Of a stretch of DNA of 34,915 nucleotides, positions 5,175 through 13,502 are shown piece after piece. Made by a program: the position numbers and the translations under genes. This DNA comes from Alphaproteobacteria bacterium (lineage in GTDB: Bacteria; Pseudomonadota; Alphaproteobacteria; UBA8366; Aestuariispiraceae). The number at the start of each line of letters is the position of its first letter. The first letter of the stretch is position 1. The DNA lies in NCBI GenBank assembly GCA_006844765.1, contig SPJV01000020.1, positions 1 through 34,915 on the forward strand, given 5' to 3'. The notes beneath the pieces were generated by a model, which saw only the letters and a program-made list of their open reading frames with translations, made no database searches and had not been told where the DNA came from.

Positions 5175-6792
5175 CGGTGATCTCCTTCAACTTGAAACGC
5201 TGAATTTTGCCGGTCTGCGTTTTTGGGAGCGCCTCAACAAAGGCGACAGCGCGGGGATATTTATACGGCGCAATCGCTGCCTTTACGTGCTCCTGTAGGG
5301 CCCGGATCTGATCGGCATCCGTCTTCGAACCGGGACGGGGCACAACGAAGGCCTGTACGATCATCCCCCGCTCTTCATCCGGTGCCCCAATAACGGCGCA
5401 TTCGGTGACATCCGGATGGGATAACAGGGCCTGCTCCACTTCCGGGCCGGCGATGTTATATCCCGAAGACACGATCATGTCGTCTGATCGCGCAACGAAG
5501 CGGAAGCGGCCATCCGGCTCCCGGACGAAACTATCCCCTGTCAGGTTCCAGCCATCGCGCACATAGCGTTTCTGGCGATCATCGGCCAGATATCGGCAGC
5601 CGGTCGGCCCTCGAACCGCGAGTTTTCCGACCTCGCCATCGGGCAGGGTCCGCATGTCATCATCGACCACCCGCGCCTCATACCCGCTCACAACCCGACC
5701 GGTTGACCCGGGGCGCGCATCATCCAATCGGTTGGAGATAAAGATATGCAGCATTTCCGTCGCGCCGATCCCGTCCAGCATCGGTTTACCGGTCTTGGCG
5801 ATCCATTCTTCAAAAACCGGCGCCGGGAGCGTTTCCCCTGCTGAGACGGCACACCGCAGGCTGGAAAGATCCGCCCCGTCCTCCATCGCCCGCAACATCG
5901 CCCGATAGGCCGTAGGCGCGGTAAAACAGATGGTTGCCCCGTAGCGTTCGATAATCCCGATCATTTCCGGCGGGGAGGCATTTTCCAGCAACGTTGCCGT
6001 GGCTCCGAACCGCAAGGGGAAAACCGCAAGTCCCCCCAATCCGAATGTAAAGGCAAGCGGTGGCGAGCCGACAAAGATGTCATCCGGCGTGACCCCCAAG
6101 ACTTCCTTCGCATAGCCATCGGCGATGATCAGGATATCCCGATGGAAATGCATCGTTGCCTTGGGGCTGCCGGTGGTCCCGGACGTAAAACCGAGCAAGG
6201 CCACGTCATCCCGTCCGGTTTCCGCCGCATCGAACCGAACCGGTTTGCCAAGCGCGACACGGTCAAGCTCTGCATCGTGATTTGCCGTACCATCAAACCC
6301 GATAACCTTTTCAAGTGTCTGGCTATCCTTGGCGCACAGCACCAGTTCATCCATCAACCGGGTATCGCACAATGCCAATGCCACCTCAGCCTTATCGACG
6401 ATCTTGGTAAGCTCAGTAGCGCGCAACATGGGCATGGTATTGACGACAACGGCCCCAGCCTTGGTTGCCGCCAGCCAGCACGCCACCATGGCTGGGTTAT
6501 TGGCGGATCGGATCAATACCCGATCACCAGGCTTAACCCCGAAATCGTCTACAAGTGCATGGGCGATCCGGTTGGTCCAATCGGATAGTTCCTTATAGGT
6601 CCGGCGCCTGCCATTGCCGATCAAGGCTTCATGATCGCCAAAGCCCTTCCCCACCATCTCGTCTGTGAGCGCGACACCGATATTCAGTGTCTCCGGATAC
6701 TCAAAACCATCGAGCAAAAAATCCGGCCATTGATCCATCGGCGGCAGGTTATCCCGCGCGAACCCATCGACATGGGCTGTCTGTCCAAGCAT
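5167..6792 (-). CDS. AMP-forming aryl-CoA ligase, probable 2-aminobenzoate-CoA ligase
   Basis: This 541-aa member of the ANL adenylate-forming family activates a carboxylic acid with ATP and CoA. It shows the P-loop LLGFTSGTTGSPKATMH (about 199-215), the adenine site GIGATEMLHIF, the hinge FVARSDDMIVSSGYNIAGPE and the catalytic Lys529 in KTQTGKIQRF. Benzoate- and 2-aminobenzoate-CoA ligases have this length and the GATEMLHIF-type motif. The fused monooxygenase/reductase in the same operon makes 2-aminobenzoate the best guess; salicylate or another substituted benzoate is the main alternative. The start is 2 nt downstream of the acyl-CoA dehydrogenase stop. Confidence 0.85.
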   Translation of the reverse strand: MLGQTAHVDGFARDNLPPMDQWPDFLLDGFEYPETLNIGVALTDEMVGKGFGDHEALIGNGRRRTYKELSDWTNRIAHALVDDFGVKPGDRVLIRSANNPAMVACWLAATKAGAVVVNTMPMLRATELTKIVDKAEVALALCDTRLMDELVLCAKDSQTLEKVIGFDGTANHDAELDRVALGKPVRFDAAETGRDDVALLGFTSGTTGSPKATMHFHRDILIIADGYAKEVLGVTPDDIFVGSPPLAFTFGLGGLAVFPLRFGATATLLENASPPEMIGIIERYGATICFTAPTAYRAMLRAMEDGADLSSLRCAVSAGETLPAPVFEEWIAKTGKPMLDGIGATEMLHIFISNRLDDARPGSTGRVVSGYEARVVDDDMRTLPDGEVGKLAVRGPTGCRYLADDRQKRYVRDGWNLTGDSFVREPDGRFRFVARSDDMIVSSGYNIAGPEVEQALLSHPDVTECAVIGAPDEERGMIVQAFVVPRPGSKTDADQIRALQEHVKAAIAPYKYPRAVAFVEALPKTQTGKIQRFKLKEITDA

Positions 6793-6794
6793 GC

Positions 6795-7946
6795 CTATTC
6801 CCCTTCCAAAGCCTGACGGGCAATCACGATTTTTTGGACATCGCTGGCGCCTTCATAAATGCGCAGCGCGCGAATTTCGCGATAGAGCTTTTCCACCGCC
6901 GCCCCTTTGCGGACGCCGTCACCCCCATGCAGTTGAACGGCTTTATCAATCGCGTCTTGGGCTGCTTCCGTTGCATGCAGCTTCGCCATGGAGGATTCAC
7001 GTGTAACACGTGCGGCCCCCTGATCCTTGGCCCAAGCGGCGCGGTAGACCAGAAGTGCGGAGCTATCGACGGCAAGCGCGATATCCGCGATATGCCCCTG
7101 CACCATTTGCAGATCCGCCATGGGGCCGCCGAACAGTTCTCGAACCCGTACACGTGCCGAGGCTTCTTCCAGCGCCCGGCGCGCAAACCCCAAGGCCGCC
7201 GCCCCGACCGTTGCCCGGAAGACATCCAACACCGACATGGCAATGCGGAACCCAGCGCCCGGAGTCCCGATCATCGCAAATCGCGGAACCAGCAAATCCT
7301 CAAACGACAAACGGGCCAAAGGATGCGGGGCCATAACTTCCAAACGCTCCGAGACCGAAAGTCCCGACGAATGGGCGGGAACAAGAAAGGCGGAAAGTCC
7401 TTTGTGACCATCGCCCTCTCCCGTCCGGGCGAAGACTGTGTAGACATCGGCGATACCGCCATTGGATATCCAGGTCTTCTCTCCATTCAGCACATACCCA
7501 TCAGAGGTTTCCGTTGCCGTCATCTGGATATTCGCAACGTCGGAGCCTGAGGCAGGCTCTGTTAAGGCAAAGGCGGGAATTGCTGCGCCGCTGGTTGTCT
7601 GTTGCAACCATTCCTGCTGGCTCGGCGTCCCGAAGAGCGAAACAGCCCCCATGCCGAGCCCCTGCATAGCGAAGGCAAAATCGGCGAGCCCCTCATGCCG
7701 GGCGAGGATCTCCCGGATCAGGCAGAGACTTCGCACATCCAGGCCTTCAACTGTTGATGCAGCCGTATGCCGCAACAACCCGGCTTTGCCCAATGAAGCA
7801 ACCAGCGCACGGCAGGCGTCATCGACCTCCTCCACCGCATCGCCATGAGGCAATGGAAGCATCGCGTCACACCATTCCTCAACCTCCTGCGCCAGGATGC
7901 GGTGCCGGTCTTCGAAGAAAGGCCAATTGAGAAAAGATCGATCCAT
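6795..7946 (-). CDS. Acyl-CoA dehydrogenase family protein
   Basis: The start MDRSFLNWPF at 7946 follows GAGGGGAA and lies 2 nt after the upstream stop, giving 383 aa, the normal length; a longer open frame into the previous gene is spurious. It shows the three-domain ACAD pattern: AFALTEPASGSDVA (FAD/substrate site), WISNGG, a VLDVFRATVGAAALG helix, QLHGGDGV, and the catalytic base Glu365 in RIYEGASDVQK. It should desaturate a CoA thioester and pass electrons to ETF. In this operon it probably acts on an alicyclic CoA intermediate after ring reduction, in the beta-oxidation-like lower part of the pathway. Confidence 0.9.
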   Translation of the reverse strand: MDRSFLNWPFFEDRHRILAQEVEEWCDAMLPLPHGDAVEEVDDACRALVASLGKAGLLRHTAASTVEGLDVRSLCLIREILARHEGLADFAFAMQGLGMGAVSLFGTPSQQEWLQQTTSGAAIPAFALTEPASGSDVANIQMTATETSDGYVLNGEKTWISNGGIADVYTVFARTGEGDGHKGLSAFLVPAHSSGLSVSERLEVMAPHPLARLSFEDLLVPRFAMIGTPGAGFRIAMSVLDVFRATVGAAALGFARRALEEASARVRVRELFGGPMADLQMVQGHIADIALAVDSSALLVYRAAWAKDQGAARVTRESSMAKLHATEAAQDAIDKAVQLHGGDGVRKGAAVEKLYREIRALRIYEGASDVQKIVIARQALEGE

Positions 7947-7948
7947 GG

Positions 7949-8761
7949 TCAATTCCCCTCGAAAACCGGTTTCTCTTTTGCGACGAAGGCCCGATAGGCA
8001 CGTTCGAAGTCCTTTGTGGCCATGCATATGGCTTGCGCCTGGGCCTCCGCTTCGATGGCCTGCTCGGGTGACATATTCCATTCATGGTTCAACTGCGTCT
8101 TGGTCATGGCATGGGCGAAGCGCGGCCCGGCGGCCAAACGCTCCGCCAACGAGAGTGCCGCTGCCTCCAACGCATCAGCCGCATGCAGCGCGTTAAAGAA
8201 GCCCCAGCTCAGCCCCTCCTCCGCACTCATCGACCGGCCTAGATAGAGAAGTTCCGCCGCGCGCCCCTGCCCGATAATCCTGGGGAGGATGGCACAGGCC
8301 CCCATATCGCAGCCGGCGAGGCCGACACGGGTGAACAGAAACGCCGTCTTTGCATCCGGCGTTGCGAGCCGCAGATCGGTCGCCATGGCAATGATTGCCC
8401 CGGCCCCGACACAAACCCCATCCACCGCCGCAATGATCGGCTTTCCGCAATTCAACATCGCTTTGACCAGGTCGCCAGTCATGCGCGTGAATTCAATCAG
8501 GCCTTTCATATCCCGCGCGACCAACGGCCCGATAATGTCATGGACATCACCACCGGAGCAGAAGTTCCCGCCATTTGGCGCGAAGACCACGGCACCGACA
8601 TCATCGGCGTAGGTCAGAGCCCGAAAGGTATCGCGCAGCTCCGCATAGCTCTCAAAGGTAAGTGGGTTTTTACGCTCGGCACCGTTCAACCGGATCACCG
8701 CGACTGGGCCTTCCATATGCCAGCTGAAATGCGCCGGTTTTAGATTAGCCATCTCCGTCAT
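7949..8761 (-). CDS. Enoyl-CoA hydratase/isomerase (crotonase) family protein
   Basis: The 270-aa protein has the crotonase fold signatures: GGNFCSGGDVHDI (first oxyanion-hole segment) and GVCVGAGAIIAMATDLRLA. The region that carries the two catalytic Glu of ordinary hydratases reads FTRVGLAGCDMGACAILPRI and has no Glu at either place, so the reaction may be an isomerisation, ring hydrolysis or another crotonase chemistry. The ATG overlaps the MarR stop by 4 nt; a second ATG three codons on (MANLKPAH) is possible. In the operon it probably acts on a cyclic unsaturated CoA ester. Confidence 0.87.
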   Translation of the reverse strand: MTEMANLKPAHFSWHMEGPVAVIRLNGAERKNPLTFESYAELRDTFRALTYADDVGAVVFAPNGGNFCSGGDVHDIIGPLVARDMKGLIEFTRMTGDLVKAMLNCGKPIIAAVDGVCVGAGAIIAMATDLRLATPDAKTAFLFTRVGLAGCDMGACAILPRIIGQGRAAELLYLGRSMSAEEGLSWGFFNALHAADALEAAALSLAERLAAGPRFAHAMTKTQLNHEWNMSPEQAIEAEAQAQAICMATKDFERAYRAFVAKEKPVFEGN

Positions 8762-9228
8762 GGGTTCCCCTCCCCTTCATCCTTCAAACGTCCAAATGCC
8801 TCAGCCAGAGAATCCAACCTGTCATGGTCGAGAGGCGCGAAAATTTCGTCGACAACCGCCCTGTGGCGCGCCGCCATTTCTTGGAAGCGCTGTTCTCCCA
8901 CGTCCGTCAGACGGACCAGACTAGCGCGGCGATCCCCTGCGACGGACACCCGCTCCGCCAAGCCGTCATGCTCCAAGCGGTCAACAATGCCGGTGACATT
9001 GCCGTTGGAAACAAGCAGTCGCTTTGACAAGGCGCTCATTTTCAGGCCGTCCGAAGACTGAAACAGCGCCGCCATCACATCGAAGCGCGGCAAGGTCGTG
9101 TCGAATTCTTCGCGCAGAAAGTCCCGCAGCTGTGATTCGACAGTGCGCGTCGTGCGCAGCATTCGGAGCCATAAGCGAAGCCGCCGCTGGGAAAGCGGGG
9201 CGTCCCGGCCTTTAGGATTGGCTGTCAT
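8758..9228 (-). CDS. MarR-family transcriptional regulator
   Basis: The 156-aa protein has a winged-helix domain with LPRFDVMAAL, MSALSKRLLVSNGNVTGIVD (recognition helix) and the wing DRRASLVRLTDVGEQ. MarR proteins of aromatic-acid operons usually repress and are released by the acid or its CoA ester. The gene is embedded inside the operon it presumably controls, with 4-nt overlaps on both sides (SDR upstream, hydratase downstream), which suggests autoregulation. A candidate operator is the palindrome at 12341-12360 upstream of the operon's first gene. Confidence 0.9.
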   Translation of the reverse strand: MTANPKGRDAPLSQRRLRLWLRMLRTTRTVESQLRDFLREEFDTTLPRFDVMAALFQSSDGLKMSALSKRLLVSNGNVTGIVDRLEHDGLAERVSVAGDRRASLVRLTDVGEQRFQEMAARHRAVVDEIFAPLDHDRLDSLAEAFGRLKDEGEGNP

Positions 9229-9980
9229 ATCTCACCCCCAGATAATGTGATCGCCTGTCCATTGACCGACCCGCTCTCCGCCCCACAAAGCCAGAGAATT
9301 GATGACGCAACCTCTTGCGGTGAGATCAGGCGTCCTTGCGGGTTCATACGGGCCAGCTTGGCGCGCGCCTCTTCTGCAGAGAGCCCGGTCTTGTCGGTGA
9401 TCGCGGCGACAGACCTATCCGTCATTTCCGTATCCAGGAAACCCGGGCACACGGCGTTTACCGTGACAGCAGTTTTTGCCATTTCCAGTGCCAGGGAGCG
9501 GACAAGCCCGACAACACCATGCTTGGAAGCCGCATAGGGCGCCGCATAAGCATAGCCTTTCAGGCCCGCCGTCGAGGCAACCGCGATCAATCGCCCATAA
9601 TCGGCTTCGGAAGGCATTCGTCGCAACGCTTCCCGAAATGTCAGAAACACACCTGTCAGGTTGGTGGCGATCATGGTCTCCCACCCCTCAAGTTCTGTCC
9701 GAGCAAGGGGCGCGGAAACCGATATCCCGGCATTGGCCACAACGATATCGCAGCTGCCTATTTGGTCGAAGAGAGCACTCACCTCTGCTTCCACGGAAGT
9801 ATCGGCCACGGCATGACGAATATTCGAATGGCTCGAAGACAGCGCAGCGAGCGTGTTTTCAGACCGCCCGGATATCCGCACATCCGCCCCAGCATCTGCC
9901 AACGCCAATGCGATGACTTTACCGGCCCCGCTGCCGCCGCCGGTCACCAATGCCTTCCGGCCTGTCAGATTACTGCTCAT
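9225..9980 (-). CDS. Short-chain dehydrogenase/reductase
   Basis: This 251-aa classical SDR has the cofactor motif TGGGSGAGK (13-21), NAG at 83-85, Ser136 in AVAST, and Y149-x-x-x-K153 in PYAASKHG. The acidic D in the GADVRISGRS region does not settle NAD versus NADP. In this operon it most likely oxidises a 3-hydroxyacyl-CoA intermediate. The start ATG overlaps the stop of the fused monooxygenase/reductase gene (ATGA), and its own stop overlaps the MarR start, so production is closely coupled. Confidence 0.88.
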   Translation of the reverse strand: MSSNLTGRKALVTGGGSGAGKVIALALADAGADVRISGRSENTLAALSSSHSNIRHAVADTSVEAEVSALFDQIGSCDIVVANAGISVSAPLARTELEGWETMIATNLTGVFLTFREALRRMPSEADYGRLIAVASTAGLKGYAYAAPYAASKHGVVGLVRSLALEMAKTAVTVNAVCPGFLDTEMTDRSVAAITDKTGLSAEEARAKLARMNPQGRLISPQEVASSILWLCGAESGSVNGQAITLSGGEI

Positions 9981-12265
9981 GCCCGCACCGCCATAGCGTC
10001 ATCTCGCTCCTGCAATCGATAAAGTTGATCGCGACCGGCGATATATGGCGCCGGCCAGAGTGTCCCCCGATCCCCCAACGCCGCAGCCGCATGCAGTGTC
10101 CAGTAGGGATTGGAAAGATGCGGCCGTGCCAAACAAACAAGATCCGCCCGGCCTGCCATCAGGATGGAGTTCACATGATCAGGTTCATAAATATTGCCGA
10201 CCGCCATCGTCGGCATATCGACCTCGTTGCGGATTTGGTCTGAGAATGGCGTCTGGAACATCCGCCCATAAACCGGTTGCGCCTCGGGAGAGATCTGCCC
10301 CGCCGACACATCGATAATATCAGCGCCTGCTTGTTTGAAGGCGCGCGCGATCTCTACCGCCTCATCCGGCGTAACCCCGGCGTCCCCCATCCAGTCATTG
10401 GAGGAGATCCGAACCGACATCGGTTTTTCATCCGGCCAGACCGCCCGCATCGCCGCAAAAACTTCCAATGGGTAGCGCAACCGGTTTTCGAGTGAACCAC
10501 CATACTCGTCATCGCGACGGTTTGAGATCGGTGAAATAAAGGAGGAGACCAGATACCCATGGGCGGCATGCAGCTCGATCATGTCAAAGCCCGCACGCGC
10601 TGCTGCCTTAACGGCCGCAACGAACTGATCGCGCACTAGATCCATATCCGCGCGGTTCATTGCGCGCGGCACGGCATTCCGATCTGACCAGGCAATGGGA
10701 GAGGCCGAGAGAATATCCCAGCTCCCTTCCTTCAAGGGCGCATCCATTTCTTCCCAACCAAGCTGGGTCGATCCCTTCCGCCCCGAGTGGCCGATCTGAC
10801 AGCAGATCTTGGCCGCTGTTTCTTGGTGAACGAAATCAACGACCCGTCGCCACGCGGTTTCATGTGCGGGTTCATAGAGGCCGGGACATCCAGTCGTGAT
10901 CCGGCCTTCCGGGCTGACACAGGTCATCTCCGTAAAGACCAACCCCGCCCCGCCTTTGGCGCGCTCCCCATAGTGAACCAGATGCCAGTCTGTCGGGCAG
11001 CCATCGACCGCTTTGTATTGCGCCATCGGCGAGACAACGACCCGGTTCGTGAGTGTCATATCCCGCAATTTAAAGGGTGCGAACATCGGCGCGCGACCTT
11101 CAACGCCACCACTGTCGCGTTGGAACCAATCCTCAACACCTTCCAGCCAATCCTGATCGCGCAGGCGCAGATTCTCATGACTGATCCGTTGGGACCGCGT
11201 TAGCAGCGCATAGGTAAACCGCACCGGATCAAAGTCGATATAGCGCTCGACATTCTCAAACCATTCCAGTGAGTTTCGCGCTGCAGATTGCAGACGCAGA
11301 ACCTCCAACCGGCGTTCCTCCTGATACCGCTCAAAGGCCTTCTGCGGGGTTGGCTCACTGTGCAGATACCTGGCCAAAGAAATCGCGCTATCGAAAGCAA
11401 GACGCGTCCCGGAGCCGATGGAGAAATGGCCGGTCGCGGCGGCATCTCCCATCAACACCACATTGTCGTGATACCACTGCGCACAGATCACCCTGGGGAA
11501 GTTCATCCAGACGGCAGAACCCCGCAGATGCGCCGCATTCGACATCAGTTTGTGACCGCCCAGATGATCGGCAAAGATCAATTCGCATTGGGAAATAATC
11601 TCTTCCTTCGACATCTCCTCAAAACCGAAGCGATCCCACGTCTCCTGACTGCATTCGACGATAACGGTCGCCGTATCCGCATCGAACTGATAGGCGTGAA
11701 TCCAGACCCAGCCATGCTGCGTCTTCTCAAAGATGAAGGTGAAAGCATCATCAAATTTCTGATGCGTGCCGAGCCAGATGAACTTGCACTTCCGGATATC
11801 GATATCAGGCTGAAATGTTGCCAAAAACTCCTGCCGTACCGCAGAGTTGATACCATCGCAGGCAACGACGAGATCATAGTCGTTCTTGTATTCTGCAGCT
11901 GTCTTGAATTCCGTTTCAAAGCACAGATTGATACCAATCTCGCGCGCCCGGGCCTGCAATATGACCAGCATGCGTTTGCGCCCAATGCCAGCGAATCCAT
12001 GACCACCGGAGATCATGCGCTGTCCCTTGTGATGCACAGCGATATCGTCCCAATAGGCGAAGTTTTCCTTGATCGACGCGGCGGAGACGGGGTCGTTCTC
12101 CATCATATTGCCAAGCGCGTCATCGCTGAGAACAACGCCCCAGCCGAATGTATCGTCTGCCTTATTGCGCTCCAGCACCGTGATGTCGTGAGACGCATCG
12201 CGCAGCTTCATCGATATCGCGAAGTAAAGACCGGCAGGCCCACCGCCAAGACAAAGCACCTTCAT
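9977..12265 (-). CDS. Fused FAD monooxygenase/OYE reductase (2-aminobenzoyl-CoA monooxygenase/reductase or salicylyl-CoA 5-hydroxylase type)
   Basis: The start MKVLCLGGGPAGLYF at 12265 follows GGAGGATG and gives 762 aa. Residues 1-385 are an aromatic-ring FAD hydroxylase: GGGPAG at 7-12, DG motif VACDGINS near 135, and GDAAATGHFSIGSG near 273. From about 393 (FAPFKLRDMTLTNRVVVSPM) to the end is an old-yellow-enzyme/NADH:flavin oxidoreductase domain, with HAAHGYLVSSF and SPISNRRDDEYGG. This fusion is known from 2-aminobenzoyl-CoA monooxygenase/reductase of Azoarcus evansii, which hydroxylates and then reduces the ring, and from salicylyl-CoA 5-hydroxylase. With a benzoate-type CoA ligase in the operon, a CoA-thioester substrate is strongly suggested; which one is open. 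Confidence 0.88.
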   Translation of the reverse strand: MKVLCLGGGPAGLYFAISMKLRDASHDITVLERNKADDTFGWGVVLSDDALGNMMENDPVSAASIKENFAYWDDIAVHHKGQRMISGGHGFAGIGRKRMLVILQARAREIGINLCFETEFKTAAEYKNDYDLVVACDGINSAVRQEFLATFQPDIDIRKCKFIWLGTHQKFDDAFTFIFEKTQHGWVWIHAYQFDADTATVIVECSQETWDRFGFEEMSKEEIISQCELIFADHLGGHKLMSNAAHLRGSAVWMNFPRVICAQWYHDNVVLMGDAAATGHFSIGSGTRLAFDSAISLARYLHSEPTPQKAFERYQEERRLEVLRLQSAARNSLEWFENVERYIDFDPVRFTYALLTRSQRISHENLRLRDQDWLEGVEDWFQRDSGGVEGRAPMFAPFKLRDMTLTNRVVVSPMAQYKAVDGCPTDWHLVHYGERAKGGAGLVFTEMTCVSPEGRITTGCPGLYEPAHETAWRRVVDFVHQETAAKICCQIGHSGRKGSTQLGWEEMDAPLKEGSWDILSASPIAWSDRNAVPRAMNRADMDLVRDQFVAAVKAAARAGFDMIELHAAHGYLVSSFISPISNRRDDEYGGSLENRLRYPLEVFAAMRAVWPDEKPMSVRISSNDWMGDAGVTPDEAVEIARAFKQAGADIIDVSAGQISPEAQPVYGRMFQTPFSDQIRNEVDMPTMAVGNIYEPDHVNSILMAGRADLVCLARPHLSNPYWTLHAAAALGDRGTLWPAPYIAGRDQLYRLQERDDAMAVRA

Positions 12266-12340
12266 GACGCACATCCTCCACTGAACGGACCAAACCCGTT
12301 GAGTGATCCTACAGCGATCAGAAATTTGCTTCAATGCTAA

Positions 12341-12360
12341 ATATTTTAAATATAAAATAT
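12341..12360. promoter_or_regulatory. AT-rich palindrome, candidate MarR operator in a divergent promoter
   Basis: The site is ATATTTTA, four bases AATA, then TAAAATAT, a perfect 8-4-8 inverted repeat. It lies in the 222-bp gap between the divergent monooxygenase/reductase operon and the deiminase-family gene, about 75 bp from the former's start. MarR proteins bind AT-rich palindromes of this size, and a marR gene lies in the operon. Control of the plus-strand gene from the same site is possible. Binding is inferred. Confidence 0.45.
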
Positions 12361-12487
12361 ATATACGAAGACACCCCTAAAGGAACAACCATGCTGCTGC
12401 GGTGTCACAGAACAGCTGCGCAAGACGCTTCCCTTTGGGTTTTCCCGGAAGTAACATGCGGCGCGCCACTTTCGGGGAGAAACCGCT

Positions 12488-13432
12488 ATGAACCAGATTT
12501 CCACACCTAAAGAGACACCATTCCAGCGCCGCAATCCTGACGGCGGTACTGAAAAGCTGCCCAATTGGGGCATCGATAGTGAATATGGCGTTCTGCGCGA
12601 TGTTCTCCTTGGCCCGGCGGAGACATTTCGCTGGATGACGGCGGAGAATGCGCAATACAGCGCCCTGGTTCGCGACACCGTCCGCAAGGGCCTGCAGTTC
12701 GATCAACAAGTAGCGATGCGCCAGCACCGCGAGATGGTCGATGCCTATGAGGAAGCAGGCGTCAATTGTCATTTCCACCCGCCGCAGGAAGAACTGTGCT
12801 ATCAAATCTTCGCGCGGGATTCGAGCTTCATGACCCCTTGGGGCGCGGTAATCACCCAGATGGCCAACCCTCGGCGTCGCGGCGAATATGCGGCAGCCCT
12901 TCGTTTCTACGCAAATGCCGGTATTCCGATCTATGATCTGGTTTCCGCCGGTTGCTTTGAAGGCGGCGATTTCAACATCATCGAGCCGGGCTCAGTCCTG
13001 ATCGGCTACACCGGCCTACGCGGAGAGGAAGTTTCCGCCCGTCAAATCGCCGGTTGGGTGGAGAAAGAAGGGTGGGAGGTACACTACGCCCCCATCGACG
13101 GCTTCTATGTCCATATCGACCTGATGGTCTGCATGCTGGCCCCGAAAATGGCTGCTGTATGCCTGGACACCACGCCTGATCACATCATCGACTGGCTGAA
13201 GTCCAAGAAGATTGAGATGGTGCCTGTATCCTTCCGGGAGACAATGGCGCTTGGCTGCAATGTTGTGTCACTCGGAAATGACCGGGTGCTCGCACCGGCT
13301 TCCGCAACGGAATTGGTGGGTAAGCTGAAGGCTCTCGGCTTCACCGTCTATGACCCGGATGTCTCCATGATCACGGCAGCGGGCGGCGGCGTGCATTGCA
13401 TGTGCCAGGCGCTCAACCGCGATCCGGGCTGA
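12488..13432 (+). CDS. Amidinotransferase/arginine deiminase-family protein (DDAH-like)
   Basis: The 314-aa protein belongs to the guanidino-group-modifying superfamily. It shows the expected active-site elements: IFARDSS (Asp111), CFEGGDFN (Glu158), YVHIDLMVCML (His209) and the C-terminal GGGVHCMCQALNRDP with nucleophilic Cys304. Members hydrolyse or transfer amidino groups on arginine, methylarginines or related guanidines. The length fits dimethylarginine dimethylaminohydrolase/deiminase types better than the ~400-aa arginine deiminases. GGGGAG lies 7 nt before the ATG. It is divergent from the aryl-CoA operon and converges with the saccharopine operon, so context does not name the substrate. 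Confidence 0.85.
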   Translation: MNQISTPKETPFQRRNPDGGTEKLPNWGIDSEYGVLRDVLLGPAETFRWMTAENAQYSALVRDTVRKGLQFDQQVAMRQHREMVDAYEEAGVNCHFHPPQEELCYQIFARDSSFMTPWGAVITQMANPRRRGEYAAALRFYANAGIPIYDLVSAGCFEGGDFNIIEPGSVLIGYTGLRGEEVSARQIAGWVEKEGWEVHYAPIDGFYVHIDLMVCMLAPKMAAVCLDTTPDHIIDWLKSKKIEMVPVSFRETMALGCNVVSLGNDRVLAPASATELVGKLKALGFTVYDPDVSMITAAGGGVHCMCQALNRDPG

Positions 13433-13442
13433 TCCACGACAT

Positions 13443-13480
13443 AAAAAAATGTCACCGGCCGTTTCGCGGGGGCCGGCGAC
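13443..13480 (-). terminator. Intrinsic terminator for the saccharopine operon
   Basis: On the minus strand GTCGCCGGCC, a ten-base loop, GGCCGGTGAC and then ATTTTTTTAT form a 10-bp GC-rich stem (one G-U pair) followed by a run of seven T. It lies about 23 bp after the TAA region of the gene at 13503. On the plus strand the A-run precedes the stem and no T-run follows, so it should act mainly on minus-strand transcripts, though it also separates the convergent gene. Confidence 0.85.
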
Positions 13481-13502
13481 AATATTCTCAGTCAAACTGA
13501 CT

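Noticed and set aside
11288..12340. 350-aa plus-strand open frame opposite the monooxygenase/reductase gene
   Set aside because: It mirrors the codons of a gene with strong FAD and OYE motifs and has no motif or ribosome site of its own.
12391..12510. Short plus-strand ORF MLLRCHRTAAQDASL before the deiminase-family gene
   Set aside because: About 40 codons overlapping the next start with no recognisable role; an AAAGGA upstream is not enough to call it a gene.
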